64,000 bases of DNA, taken from contig JAWKIR010000002.1 of NCBI GenBank assembly GCA_041394245.1, positions 1,302,001 through 1,366,000 of the forward strand, read 5' to 3'. The notes under the pieces are model-generated. The model had not been told where the DNA came from. It searched no databases and saw nothing but the letters and a program-made list of their open reading frames with translations. Origin of the DNA: Acidimicrobiales bacterium (GTDB lineage Bacteria > Actinomycetota > Acidimicrobiia > Acidimicrobiales > Aldehydirespiratoraceae). Position 1 is the first letter of the stretch. Every line of letters starts with the position of its first letter. Position numbers and translations under genes: made by a program. Shown piece by piece: positions 9,585-18,179 of this stretch.

Positions 9585-9902
9585 TCAGACGTCGCCGTCG
9601 TCTGCGTCGACGTCGACGAGTTCGTCGTCGTCATCGGCGTCATCCTCGTCGTCGGTGTCGGAGATCCGCTCCGCGATGGCGGACTTCGAGATCTTGAGCT
9701 CGACGTCGGGAGCGACCTCGAGCCACACGACGGTGTCCTCGACCTCGGCGATGGCACCGAAGATCCCCGAGTTGGTCACGACGAGGTCGCCCTCGGCGAG
9801 CGAGTTGACGAGCTGCTGGTGGGCCTTCATGCGCTTCTGCTGCGGAAGGATCATGAAGGCGTAGAGCGCGCCCATGAGGACGACGAGAACGACAATGTTC
9901 AT
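9585..9902 (-). CDS. yajC: Preprotein translocase subunit YajC
   Basis: Small inner-membrane protein associated with SecDF. 105 residues: one helix (MNIVVLVVLMGALYAFMIL), the QQKRMKAHQQLVNSLAEGDLV-type motif and a small beta domain with the expected GIFG turn. The last 25 residues are strongly acidic (mostly Asp/Glu), unusual for the family and probably a disordered cytoplasmic tail. It lies between tgt and secD, as in many bacteria. Confidence 0.92.
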   Translation of the reverse strand: MNIVVLVVLMGALYAFMILPQQKRMKAHQQLVNSLAEGDLVVTNSGIFGAIAEVEDTVVWLEVAPDVELKISKSAIAERISDTDDEDDADDDDELVDVDADDGDV

Positions 9903-9914
9903 AGGAAGCCGAGG

Positions 9915-11027
9915 CTAGCTGCCCCAGACCCCATGGATGCCACGCCGGAAGGACTCGAATGTGCCCGACCGGATCGCGTCGCCCATCTCGTCCATGAATC
10001 GCAGCAGCCAGGCCACGTTGTGCAGCGTGATGATCCGCGCCGCGGTCGGCTCCTTCGTCTGCAACAGATGCCGCAGATACCCCTTGCTCCAACGGGCGGC
10101 AGGGCTTGCGGGCCACGACGGGTCGAGTGGCTCGTCGCTGCGGGCCCATTCGGCCCGTGTGAGGTTGTAGCGACCGGCATCGGTCAGCACCGTCCCGTGG
10201 CGGGCCAACCGGGTCGGCAACACACAGTCGAACATGTCGACACCACGAGCGACGGATTCGACGATCCCGATCGGGTCGCCGAGCCCCATGAAGTAGCGGG
10301 GCTGATCGGAGGGCAGGATGCCCATGCACGAGTCGAGCCCGTCGAGCATCTCGCGACGATCCTCGCCGACCGAGAGACCACCCACCGCGTAGCCGTCGAA
10401 ATCGAGCGAGACGATGCGCTCGGCGGACTCGCGTCGCAGCGCATCGTCGGTGCCGCCCTGCACGATCCCGAACTGACTCTGCCGGCTCGGTGCATCTGCG
10501 TGGTCGAGGAAGGCCCGGCGGCCCCGCCCGGCCCACAACGACGTGCGGTCGACTGCGTCCTTCACCACGGACAGGTCTGCGACGGAGCTGGGACAGACAT
10601 CGAGGACCATCTGGATGTCGGCCCCGATCAGCGCCTGCACGTCGACCGCGCGCTCCGGGGTGAGGAGGTGCGTCGATCCGTCGTAGGTCGACGTGAAGGT
10701 CGCGCCCTCGTCGGTGAGCTCCGGCCCGAGCGAGAAGATCTGGTAGCCGCCCGAGTCGGTCAGGAAGTGGCCGTCCCAATCGGCGAAGCCGTGGATGCCG
10801 CCCAGCTCGGCGACGACATCGGCGCCGGGTCGCAGCATCAGGTGGTAGGTGTTGGCGAGGATGACCTGGGCCCCCAGCGCCTCGACGTCGTCGGAGGCCA
10901 GATGCCGGATCGCGCCCCGGGTGCCGACCGGCATGAACCGGGGCGTGGTGAACTCGCCGCGCGCGGTGGTCACCACGCCGGTGCGTGCCCCGCCGTCGCG
11001 GCCGGTCTCGGTGAACACTGCCCTCAC
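9915..11027 (-). CDS. tgt: tRNA-guanine transglycosylase lacking the three zinc cysteines
   Basis: Exchanges the wobble guanine of tRNAs for preQ1 in queuosine synthesis. 370 residues, normal length. LANTYHLMLRPG, FLTDSGGYQIFSL (general-base Asp 91), FGIVQGG and GVDMFDCVLPTR (nucleophilic Asp region, 262-273) are intact. The zinc segment, PLDxxCxCxxC in E. coli, reads PLDPSWPASPA, with W305, A307 and A310 in place of the three Cys; the downstream histidine (H336 in ITLHN) is kept. Either the fold holds without zinc or activity is altered. It is the first gene of the tgt-yajC-secD-secF run; queA is 21 kb away in this window. Confidence 0.92.
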   Translation of the reverse strand: MRAVFTETGRDGGARTGVVTTARGEFTTPRFMPVGTRGAIRHLASDDVEALGAQVILANTYHLMLRPGADVVAELGGIHGFADWDGHFLTDSGGYQIFSLGPELTDEGATFTSTYDGSTHLLTPERAVDVQALIGADIQMVLDVCPSSVADLSVVKDAVDRTSLWAGRGRRAFLDHADAPSRQSQFGIVQGGTDDALRRESAERIVSLDFDGYAVGGLSVGEDRREMLDGLDSCMGILPSDQPRYFMGLGDPIGIVESVARGVDMFDCVLPTRLARHGTVLTDAGRYNLTRAEWARSDEPLDPSWPASPAARWSKGYLRHLLQTKEPTAARIITLHNVAWLLRFMDEMGDAIRSGTFESFRRGIHGVWGS

Positions 11028-11057
11028 ACGGCCAGGCTACGGGGTGAGGAGGGCGGG

Positions 11058-11669
11058 TCAGTCGGCGAGCGCCCGCCCGATCGCCCGGGCTGCGGCATGG
11101 GCTCCGCGGAAGTAGCGACGCGGATACCGCACGCGTCGTCGGGTCCGCAGTTCGACCGTCACGATCGACTGCTCACGCCACCACGGCTCCACCCGGATGG
11201 CGACGGGGAGCCTCGGCCACGAACCCCGCAGTCCCAACGACGCCTCGGCGCGGTGTCCACCACCCGGCAGAGGTGCGAACCCGGACGAGAAGTCGACCGT
11301 CACCCCCGGCTGGGTGACGACCCCGTCACCAACGGCCGCGAGCCGCTCGACGACCGTGTCGAATCCCACGAACACGTGCTGGCGCACCGCCGAGGCCCGA
11401 CGGGGGTTGCCATCGGCACGGGTCTGCAGCGAACGTTCGTGGGCCACCCGAGCGGTCCGTCGGATCGCGGCTCCGGCACGGTCGACACGCCGTGCGAGCG
11501 GAGCGGTGAGTCGGCGCACGCCGGCGCCGGCGTCGGCGAGCGACCTGCCCCATTCCTCGATGCCCGGCGACGGCGACGCCACCGCCGCGTGGCCCATCCA
11601 TCCCGCATCGAGCGGGTGATGGACGGGATCGACGATCTCGATCCGCAGCGGCGCGCGGGGGGTCGACAT
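11058..11669 (-). CDS. Hypothetical protein
   Basis: 203 residues, not recognised. No signal peptide or membrane helix. The middle (about 35-85) is arginine- and alanine-rich, and the second half (about 100-185) has a beta-like pattern of alternating hydrophobic residues. The C-terminus is basic (RTRRRVRYPRRYFRG). It lies 18 bases downstream of the 11688-12305 gene and 30 bases upstream of tgt on the same strand, so possibly in that transcript. Confidence 0.55.
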   Translation of the reverse strand: MSTPRAPLRIEIVDPVHHPLDAGWMGHAAVASPSPGIEEWGRSLADAGAGVRRLTAPLARRVDRAGAAIRRTARVAHERSLQTRADGNPRRASAVRQHVFVGFDTVVERLAAVGDGVVTQPGVTVDFSSGFAPLPGGGHRAEASLGLRGSWPRLPVAIRVEPWWREQSIVTVELRTRRRVRYPRRYFRGAHAAARAIGRALAD

Positions 11670-11687
11670 CGTGATCAGCGTAGATCG

Positions 11688-12305
11688 TCAGCCGGCCAGC
11701 GAGTAGCGGATGCCGGCCCGCGTCCGTCCGACCTCGCGGAAGAGTCCGAGCGGGCGCAGGCAGTAGGCCATCCGCTGGGCGACGTCGCGACCGATCCCCG
11801 CATGCGCGGCGAGGTCCGCCGTCGTGAACTCGATCGGGAGGTCGTCGGGCACCAGCGTGAGCAGGTCGACGGTCCGATCGAAGCGATGACGCTCGATCAC
11901 TTCGCGCAGGACCCGGTCCGTCGTGCGGAAACCGCCACGTCCACGACGCATCGTCGGGTCGGGCTCCTGGACCTTCGTGACCGAGACGAGCGCGACCTCG
12001 AGCGAGAGGTTGGGATGGTCGAGCAGCGTCGGAATGCTGACCAACTCCTCGAACAATCCGTAGATCGACCCCCGCTTCGGCGACCTCCGCGGCTTGGCCC
12101 CCGGCTTCTGGAGATGCGTCTCGACCGCCACCGGGTGAACGAGGAGTATTCGGTGTTCGGCCAGGAGGTGGTCGAGCTTGTTGCCCATCGCGGCGAACGA
12201 CCCTGTCTGGATCTCGATGAGCAGGCCGTCGCGGCGGATGTCGATCACGAATCCGTCGAGCGGGACCTCGAACTCGTCGCCGGGCCGGGCGTACTCCGCC
12301 TTCAA
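11688..12305 (-). CDS. Conserved hypothetical protein, possible nuclease-like fold, start uncertain
   Basis: At least 205 residues. The N-terminal half (PGDEFEVPLDGFVIDI, then LLIEIQTGSFAAM) has the acidic beta-strand pattern of PD-(D/E)xK-like nucleases: D, then E-I-Q-T. The C-terminal part (TTADLAAHAGIGRDVAQRMAYCL) reads as a winged-helix domain. I recall similar unknown proteins in other bacteria. The only ATG/GTG/TTG start is TTG 12305, but the frame upstream reads GTLNEGSLHAAL, which looks like genuine protein, back to the TAG stop of the alpha-glucosidase. An ATC at 12341 with GGAA six bases before it is an alternative start. The nuclease idea is a guess from the motif pattern. Confidence 0.7.
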   Translation of the reverse strand: MKAEYARPGDEFEVPLDGFVIDIRRDGLLIEIQTGSFAAMGNKLDHLLAEHRILLVHPVAVETHLQKPGAKPRRSPKRGSIYGLFEELVSIPTLLDHPNLSLEVALVSVTKVQEPDPTMRRGRGGFRTTDRVLREVIERHRFDRTVDLLTLVPDDLPIEFTTADLAAHAGIGRDVAQRMAYCLRPLGLFREVGRTRAGIRYSLAG

Positions 12306-12380
12306 CGCCGCGTGGAGCGAGCCCTCGTTGAGCGTGCCGATGTGGGGTTCCGGACCGATCGGGTGATCGTAGGCGCGGTG

Positions 12381-13928
12381 CTACTCGACGGGACGCAGGA
12401 CCACGCCGGTCTGGGCCGGCACCGTACCGATCCACGGCCCAGGGTCGAGTCCGTCGCTGCGGACCTCCACCACCCAGTCGCCGGGAACGGGCAGCTCGTC
12501 GACATCGGTGTCGCCCATGTTGACCGCCACGACGCGACGGTCGTCGTCGAGGGCCCGGGCGAAGGCGAGCACGGTCGACGGCCCGTCGAGCAGTTCCAGC
12601 GAACCGGCCCGCAGTGCCGGTGACCCCGCCCGGGCCGCGATGACCGACCGGTACAGGTTGGCGATCGACCCGGCGTCGGCCTGCTGTGTCTCGGCGTTGC
12701 GCACCTCGGCCTCGGGCGGGAAGGGCAGCCAGTTGTCATCGCGCATCCAGCCGTGGGTCGGCGTGGCATCCCACGGGATCGGCGCCCGACACCCGTCGCG
12801 TCGACCGGCCGGGTCCTGCTGTTGGGCCGCAGGCACGTCGGCGTCGAGAAGGCCGAACTCCTCCCCCGCGTAGACATACGGCGCGCCGCGCAGGGTGAGC
12901 AGGAGAACGGCGGCCGCCCGGGCGATGCGTTCGTCGCCGCCGTATCGGGTCCGGTGCCGGGGCACGTCGTGGTTGGACAGCACCCAGGTGGTCCATGCAC
13001 CGACCGGATCGAACGCCTCGGCCGCCTCGATGACCTGCCGGCGCCATGCCTCGGGATCCCAGTCCGACCACAGGGGGAGGAAGTTGAACGAGAGGTGGAG
13101 TTCATCGCCGTCGCCGTAGAAGCGGGCGACCTTGTGCGGGTCGAGGATGTAGACCTCGCCGATCGACATCCGGTCCCCGTCGTACTCGTCGAGCACCGAA
13201 CGGATGCCGCGCAGGTGATCGTGGACGACGTCTGTGTCGAACTCGACACCGTCGAACTCGAGCAGCACGCTGCCCGGCCCCCGACGACGATCCGGCAGGC
13301 CGTCGGGCTTGCCGATGGCGTGCACCACGTCCATCCGGAAGCCGTCGACACCGCGGTCGAGCCAGAATCGGAGGGTGTCGTGCATGGCCGCACGGACCTC
13401 GGGGTTGGCCCAGTTGAGATCGGGTTGCTCGGGGGTGAACATGTGCAGGTACCAGGCATCGGTCGCCTCGTCCCACCGCCACGCCGGCCCTGCGGGAAAC
13501 TCGGCCTGCCAATTGTTCGGCGGCACGTCGGGGTCGCCGTCACGCCAGATGTACCAGTCGCGCTTGGGGTTGTCGCGTGACGAGCGCGACTCGACGAACC
13601 AGGGGTGCTGATCGCTCGAGTGGTTCGGTACCCAGTCGAGGATCACCCTGATGCCACGTCCGTGCGCCTCTGCGATCAGTCGATCCATGGTGTCGAGATC
13701 ACCGAACAGCGGGTCGATGTCGCAATAGTCCGCGACGTCGTAGCCGTGATCGACCATCGGCGACCGGAAGACGGGCGACAGCCACACGGCACCCACTCCG
13801 AGCCACTCCAGATGATCGAGGTGGGCGATCACCCCGTCGAGATCGCCCACGCCGTTGCCCGTCGTGTCGCAGAAGCTCCGCGGATAGATCTGATAGGTGA
13901 CGGCGGTCTTCCACCAGGGCGTGTTCAT
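12381..13928 (-). CDS. GH13 alpha-glucosidase / oligo-1,6-glucosidase
   Basis: Cytoplasmic glycoside hydrolase family 13 enzyme releasing glucose from alpha-linked oligosaccharides. 515 residues from ATG 13928 (MNTPWWKTAVTYQIYPRSF, the family start); an upstream ATG adds eight unlikely residues. Conserved blocks: VILDWVPNHSSDQHPWF, GFRMDVVHAI with the Asp nucleophile, SIGEVYIL with the Glu acid/base, and LSNHDVPRH with the transition-state Asp. There is no signal peptide. The exact linkage preference (alpha-1,4, alpha-1,6 or trehalose) cannot be read from sequence. It is divergent from the MFS gene. Confidence 0.9.
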   Translation of the reverse strand: MNTPWWKTAVTYQIYPRSFCDTTGNGVGDLDGVIAHLDHLEWLGVGAVWLSPVFRSPMVDHGYDVADYCDIDPLFGDLDTMDRLIAEAHGRGIRVILDWVPNHSSDQHPWFVESRSSRDNPKRDWYIWRDGDPDVPPNNWQAEFPAGPAWRWDEATDAWYLHMFTPEQPDLNWANPEVRAAMHDTLRFWLDRGVDGFRMDVVHAIGKPDGLPDRRRGPGSVLLEFDGVEFDTDVVHDHLRGIRSVLDEYDGDRMSIGEVYILDPHKVARFYGDGDELHLSFNFLPLWSDWDPEAWRRQVIEAAEAFDPVGAWTTWVLSNHDVPRHRTRYGGDERIARAAAVLLLTLRGAPYVYAGEEFGLLDADVPAAQQQDPAGRRDGCRAPIPWDATPTHGWMRDDNWLPFPPEAEVRNAETQQADAGSIANLYRSVIAARAGSPALRAGSLELLDGPSTVLAFARALDDDRRVVAVNMGDTDVDELPVPGDWVVEVRSDGLDPGPWIGTVPAQTGVVLRPVE

Positions 13929-13990
13929 GGCCCGAGCGTCCCTCATGGCCACGGACGGCGCAACGGTTCCGCGCCGTTAGCGTCTCGGCG

Positions 13991-15154
13991 GTGACCCGCT
14001 CCGCACCGACGAACGATTCGCCGACGGCGGTGCGGTCGGCGGCGGTCGCGTTTCTCTCCTTCGCCGTGCCCATCTCGATGCTGGGCATCATCTGGCCGGA
14101 GGTGCGCGAGCGCTTCGACCAGTCACTCGGGGCGCTCGGACTCGCCGGTCTGCTCTACGGCCTCGGCCGTCTGTCGACCGCGCTCACGGGGCCTCGGCTC
14201 GCTCGGGTGTTCGGGCCGGGTCGCGCATTCGTTCTCGTCCTGGTGCTGCTCTCGCTGTCGTGTGTCGCTCTCGCACTCGCTCCCACCTGGCCGGCGTTCC
14301 TCGCCGCACTCGTCTGCATCGGCTGGATGTCCGGGTCGCTGGATTCGCTCGGCGCAGGGTTCATCACCTCGATCCGCGACGTCGGCAGCGCGGGCCTCGT
14401 GCACGGGGCCTACGGCGTCGGCGCGACCCTCGGGCCACTCGTGGTGGTGGCGGTGTCGAGCTGGCGGCTCGCGGTTGGAGTCGCCGCCGCGCTCGCCTTG
14501 GGCGCCGCCGCCCTCGCCGTGTGGAGCCGAGATGCCTGGCCCGAGATCCCGACGCATGTCGATTCCGGCCGGGGCCGAGCCCCGCTCGGGCCGATCGTCC
14601 TCTCCCTCGGGGCCTTCTGCGCGTTCGTCGCGATGGAGGTCACCGCCGGCCAATGGGCCTTCACCCACCTGACGAAGACGCGTGGCGCAGGCGACACCCT
14701 TGCCGCGATCGCGGTGTCGCTCTACTGGGGCGGCATCACCGTGGGCCGTCTCGCCCTCGCCAGGCCGTCGGTGCGCGACCTCGTCGATCGGCTCCGCCTG
14801 GCTCGACTCGCCGCACTGGCCTTGGTGTTCGTCCTGGCCCTCGCCGTGCTGCCGCCGGTCCTGACCGCGCCCGCCCTGGCGATGACCGGGCTCGCGCTGG
14901 CACCGATCGTCCCATCGCTGTTCGCCTCGACTGCGACCCGCGTGGGAGAGGCGTTCGCCCAGAAGCTCGCCGTGTGGCAACTGGTCGCCACGAACCTCGG
15001 CGCCATCAGCGTCCCCTTCCTCACCGGCGCGCTCGTCGACGTCATCGGCCCTTCCGTCATCGTGACCGTCGCCGCCGTCACCGCGGCGACCGGCGCGCTC
15101 CTGCTCGCCGCCATCGATCGCCGTGCCGCGCCGACCCGTCCGCTCACGGGCTGA
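13991..15154 (+). CDS. Major facilitator superfamily transporter
   Basis: 387 residues with about 12 hydrophobic helices and the usual short loops. A helix-2/3 motif A-like region (GLLYGLGRLSTALTGPRLARVFG) supports the MFS. The substrate is unknown; it resembles the fucose/glucose-type (FHS) permeases. The start is GTG 13991. It is divergent from the alpha-glucosidase gene with 62 bases between, so sugar transport is possible but unproven. It converges on the ABC operon. Confidence 0.8.
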   Translation: MTRSAPTNDSPTAVRSAAVAFLSFAVPISMLGIIWPEVRERFDQSLGALGLAGLLYGLGRLSTALTGPRLARVFGPGRAFVLVLVLLSLSCVALALAPTWPAFLAALVCIGWMSGSLDSLGAGFITSIRDVGSAGLVHGAYGVGATLGPLVVVAVSSWRLAVGVAAALALGAAALAVWSRDAWPEIPTHVDSGRGRAPLGPIVLSLGAFCAFVAMEVTAGQWAFTHLTKTRGAGDTLAAIAVSLYWGGITVGRLALARPSVRDLVDRLRLARLAALALVFVLALAVLPPVLTAPALAMTGLALAPIVPSLFASTATRVGEAFAQKLAVWQLVATNLGAISVPFLTGALVDVIGPSVIVTVAAVTAATGALLLAAIDRRAAPTRPLTG

Positions 15155-15178
15155 CCGCGCCATCGGCCGCCGACGGTT

Positions 15179-15868
15179 TCAGGCGGCCAGCACGCCGTCG
15201 GTGATGTGGACGGTCCGGTCGCAGTAGTCGGTGATCCGTTCGTCGTGGGTCACCACGATCGCGGACGTGCCACGAGCCTTCATCTCGGAGCGGATCAGCT
15301 CCATGACGTGGGCGCCGAGCTCGGTGTCGAGCGCCGAGGTCGGTTCGTCGAAGAGAACCAGCTGCGGCTCGTTCATGAGCGCACGACCGATGGCGACCCG
15401 CTGCTTCTGGCCACCGGAGAGCTGGCCCGGAAGGTTCTTCGCCCGGTCGGAGAGGCCGAGCTCGTGCAGGAGCCGGTCGGCGCGGTCGCGGGCCGGGCGG
15501 CCCTCGCGGCGCCCCATCTCGTCGACCACCAGCAGGTTCTCGCGGGCGGTGAGAAAGGGCACGAGGTTGACGGTCTGGAACACGAAGCCGACCTGGTTCT
15601 GACGGAAGGTGGTGAGCTCGCGGTCGCTGTAGTGGGTGATCTCCTCACCCCCGACGACGACGGTGCCGGAGGTCGCCGACAGGATGCCGCCGGCGATGGA
15701 ACACAGCGTGGTCTTGCCCGACCCCGACGGGCCGACGAGCGCGACGATCTCGTCCGCGGCGACGGTCAGGTCGGCGTGATCCAACGCGACGACCTCGTCA
15801 TCACCGACGCGGTAGGTCTTGCGCACATCGACCATGTGGAGGGCCGGTGCGGAGGATGGATCGGTCAT
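15179..15868 (-). CDS. ABC transporter ATP-binding protein (MacB/LolD type)
   Basis: 229 residues, one nucleotide-binding domain. Walker A GPSGSGKTTL (about 46-55), Q-loop FVFQTVNLVPF, signature LSGGQKQRVAIGRAL, Walker B LVLFDEPTSALD and the H-loop VVTHDERI. LolD/MacB/DevA-like sequences serve FtsX-fold permeases. The start ATG 15868 overlaps the upstream permease stop (ATGA). It is the last gene of a three-gene operon with two FtsX-type permeases; the export substrate is unknown. Confidence 0.92.
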   Translation of the reverse strand: MTDPSSAPALHMVDVRKTYRVGDDEVVALDHADLTVAADEIVALVGPSGSGKTTLCSIAGGILSATSGTVVVGGEEITHYSDRELTTFRQNQVGFVFQTVNLVPFLTARENLLVVDEMGRREGRPARDRADRLLHELGLSDRAKNLPGQLSGGQKQRVAIGRALMNEPQLVLFDEPTSALDTELGAHVMELIRSEMKARGTSAIVVTHDERITDYCDRTVHITDGVLAA

Positions 15869-16983
15869 TGGGAACTCCCGAGAGCAGAAGCCGGGTCGAC
15901 GTTGAGTACCCGACGCAGTGAGAACGCGCAGCCGAGGATCGCGGCGACGAGCAGGAGCACGACGCTGCTGACGATCCGACCGGCGGAGATGAACAGCGGA
16001 ACCGAGCCGGGCGGAATCAGCAGGTCGAGCACGACCACCGCGACACCGGCGATGAACGCGGCGATCGCCGTCACCACGACGGCCTGGACCACCAGCCCGG
16101 CGAAGATCGTGCGCGAACGCGCCCCGACCGCCTTGAGGACGCCGTAGAGCGCGGTGCGCTCGACGGTCAACAACGCGAAGAACAGCGCCACGACGACCAG
16201 CGCGATCACGACCGTCACGGCGAGGATCTGGTTGAAGGTCCCCTGTTGTTCGGTCACTCCCGGAATCGCGTCGATCGCCTCGGACACGGTGAGGGCGACG
16301 ACCCCACCGTCGAACAGGCCCTCGACGGCGTCGGGCACGGCACCGGAAGCGAGATCGGCATCGCCCTTGCGCACGACCAGCGCCTGGAAGACACCGTCGG
16401 CGAGTGCGGCGTCGGAACGATTCGCGTTCAACACCGACCGCCATGTGTCGACATCGGTCCAGAGCCCGGCCTGCCCATTGTTGTAGGAGGTGTTCTCCGC
16501 CCATCCCGTGACGACGATCGGCGTGCGGGCAGGCCCGACGAGCAACTCCATCCCGATCTCGACACCGTCGGCCTTGAGGATCTCGTCGGCCCACGCCTCG
16601 CCCGGCGGCGGAGGTGCAGGCACTCGACTGGGAGCGAGCTCGTAGCCCCACACGGCGACGTTCGCGAGGTCGCGTGGACCGTTGCCGGGAACCCGCGCGC
16701 CCAACAGCACGACACCGAGTCCGCCCACGTCGACGCCGAGTTCGGACTCGATCGTCGCCCGGACATCGGGCTCGATCCTGCTGCGGAGGAACGACGCCTG
16801 CGACGACTCGGAGAAGACGAGCGCGTCGGCATCCTGGGCGTCGACCGCGCCCGTCGACGAGCGGATCAGCCCGTCGAGCAGTCCGCCCAGGAACATCAAC
16901 AGGATCGCGATCAGCGTCAGGATCGCCGTCGCCGTCGCGAACCGCCCCGGGCGCCGGACCAACTCCTTGAGTGCAATCTTCAT
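15865..16983 (-). CDS. FtsX/MacB-type ABC transporter permease
   Basis: 372 residues: an N-terminal helix (about 18-40), a large extracytoplasmic MacB-like domain (about 45-255) and three C-terminal helices (about 258-360) that form the FtsX core. It starts at ATG 16983 and overlaps the neighbouring genes on both sides by 4 bases (ATGA each time), so it is co-translated with its ATPase. The ERTALYGVLKAVGARSRTIF segment after the first C-terminal helix is the cytoplasmic coupling region typical of DevC/FtsX permeases. Confidence 0.88.
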   Translation of the reverse strand: MKIALKELVRRPGRFATATAILTLIAILLMFLGGLLDGLIRSSTGAVDAQDADALVFSESSQASFLRSRIEPDVRATIESELGVDVGGLGVVLLGARVPGNGPRDLANVAVWGYELAPSRVPAPPPPGEAWADEILKADGVEIGMELLVGPARTPIVVTGWAENTSYNNGQAGLWTDVDTWRSVLNANRSDAALADGVFQALVVRKGDADLASGAVPDAVEGLFDGGVVALTVSEAIDAIPGVTEQQGTFNQILAVTVVIALVVVALFFALLTVERTALYGVLKAVGARSRTIFAGLVVQAVVVTAIAAFIAGVAVVVLDLLIPPGSVPLFISAGRIVSSVVLLLVAAILGCAFSLRRVLNVDPASALGSSQ

Positions 16984-18098
16984 CGGTTCGCACCACCCGT
17001 CGTCGCCTCGATGGGGTCGATCGCCAGCACTCGTCGCGCCGCCACCAACGAACTCCCCACGCCGAGCACCAACAGACCCACCGCCCAGAACACCACGGCG
17101 CCCGTTTCGAAGCGCAGCGGGATTCCGCCGAGACGCTGCTGCGACACCGGCGTGTAGAGCGCCAGGCCGATGCCGAACCCGCACGCGATGATGATCACCG
17201 CCTGGACGAGCATCGAACGCACGAGGCGGCCGGCGGGCGCACCGATCGCCCGGAGCAGCGTGAGCGCACCCGACTTCTGGAACGTGATGATGAGGAAGAA
17301 CAGGCCGGTCACACACGGGATGACCAGGCCGTACAGCAGGAAGATGATCTGGAACGACTGGCGAACCTGATCGACGCCCGGGGTCTTGTCGGCCGCGTCG
17401 GCGCGGGTGAGCGCGTCGAGATCGTCGGACTCGGCGTTGATCCGCTCGACCACCTGTTCCGGGCTGGTGCCGTCGGCCGGACGGACGGCCAAGACGTTCG
17501 GCAGCGGCTCGCCGGCGTCGGGGTTCACCGAGCGGACGGCGTCGACATAGGTCCCGTAGGGGACGAAGAGGGTGACGCCGGCGTTGAGTTGCACATCGCG
17601 GGCGAGACCGACAACGGTGATCGCCATTCCCCCCGGCTGGACGACGACGGTGTCGCCGATGCCGAAACCCTCGGCCGCGTCGGCATCGCTGCCAACCGCT
17701 TCACCCGGGTTCGTGGGGTATCGGCCCTCGACCAGCGTCTCGGGCGCACCGAGGGCGCGGTCCTCGTAGCCGAGGATCGTCGCGTCGAACGGCGTCGAGT
17801 CGGCCAGAACGGTGAAGGTCCCCTGCCCGACCCGTCCGACGTCGCCGACACCGTCGACGGCACGCACCGTCTGCTCGAGGTCGGGGGTGATGATGCTGCC
17901 CTGGATCACGCGTTGACCGTCGACGGAGTACACGAGCACCGGGGCGGACTGGTTGCGGATCGCGCCCACGAACGACGTGAGGAGCCCGTTCTGCAGCGAC
18001 TGCTGGAACAGGATCAGGAACACCAGCATCCCGATCGCGGCGATCAGGAGACCGAAGCGTCCCTTGGCTCGACGCATTTCCTTGAGGGCGAGGAACAT
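16980..18098 (-). CDS. FtsX/MacB-type ABC transporter permease
   Basis: 372 residues, paralogue of the next gene downstream with the same layout: N-terminal helix (about 14-36), extracytoplasmic domain, three C-terminal helices. The coupling segment reads ALTLLRAIGAPAGRLVRSML. MFLALKEMRRAKGRFGLLI is the usual DevC-like N-terminus. It is the first gene of the operon; the two permeases probably form a heterodimer with the single ATPase. DevC-like systems export lipids or glycolipids, but the substrate here cannot be told. Confidence 0.88.
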   Translation of the reverse strand: MFLALKEMRRAKGRFGLLIAAIGMLVFLILFQQSLQNGLLTSFVGAIRNQSAPVLVYSVDGQRVIQGSIITPDLEQTVRAVDGVGDVGRVGQGTFTVLADSTPFDATILGYEDRALGAPETLVEGRYPTNPGEAVGSDADAAEGFGIGDTVVVQPGGMAITVVGLARDVQLNAGVTLFVPYGTYVDAVRSVNPDAGEPLPNVLAVRPADGTSPEQVVERINAESDDLDALTRADAADKTPGVDQVRQSFQIIFLLYGLVIPCVTGLFFLIITFQKSGALTLLRAIGAPAGRLVRSMLVQAVIIIACGFGIGLALYTPVSQQRLGGIPLRFETGAVVFWAVGLLVLGVGSSLVAARRVLAIDPIEATTGGANR

Positions 18099-18179
18099 GT
18101 CGGGCTCATTCTGGTTCGCGGGACCGGGTCAGGCCCAGCCAGGCGCGTTCACTCACCGTCTGTGGCAGAGTCCACCGCG

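Noticed and set aside
9915..11027. DpdA-type DNA-modifying Tgt homologue, because of the missing zinc site
   Set aside because: Length, neighbours and all other motifs are those of ordinary tRNA Tgt, and no dpd genes are near.
9819..12623. A 934-codon plus-strand frame opposite yajC, tgt and two unknown genes
   Set aside because: It overlaps recognised genes for its whole length and has no domain or ribosome binding site.
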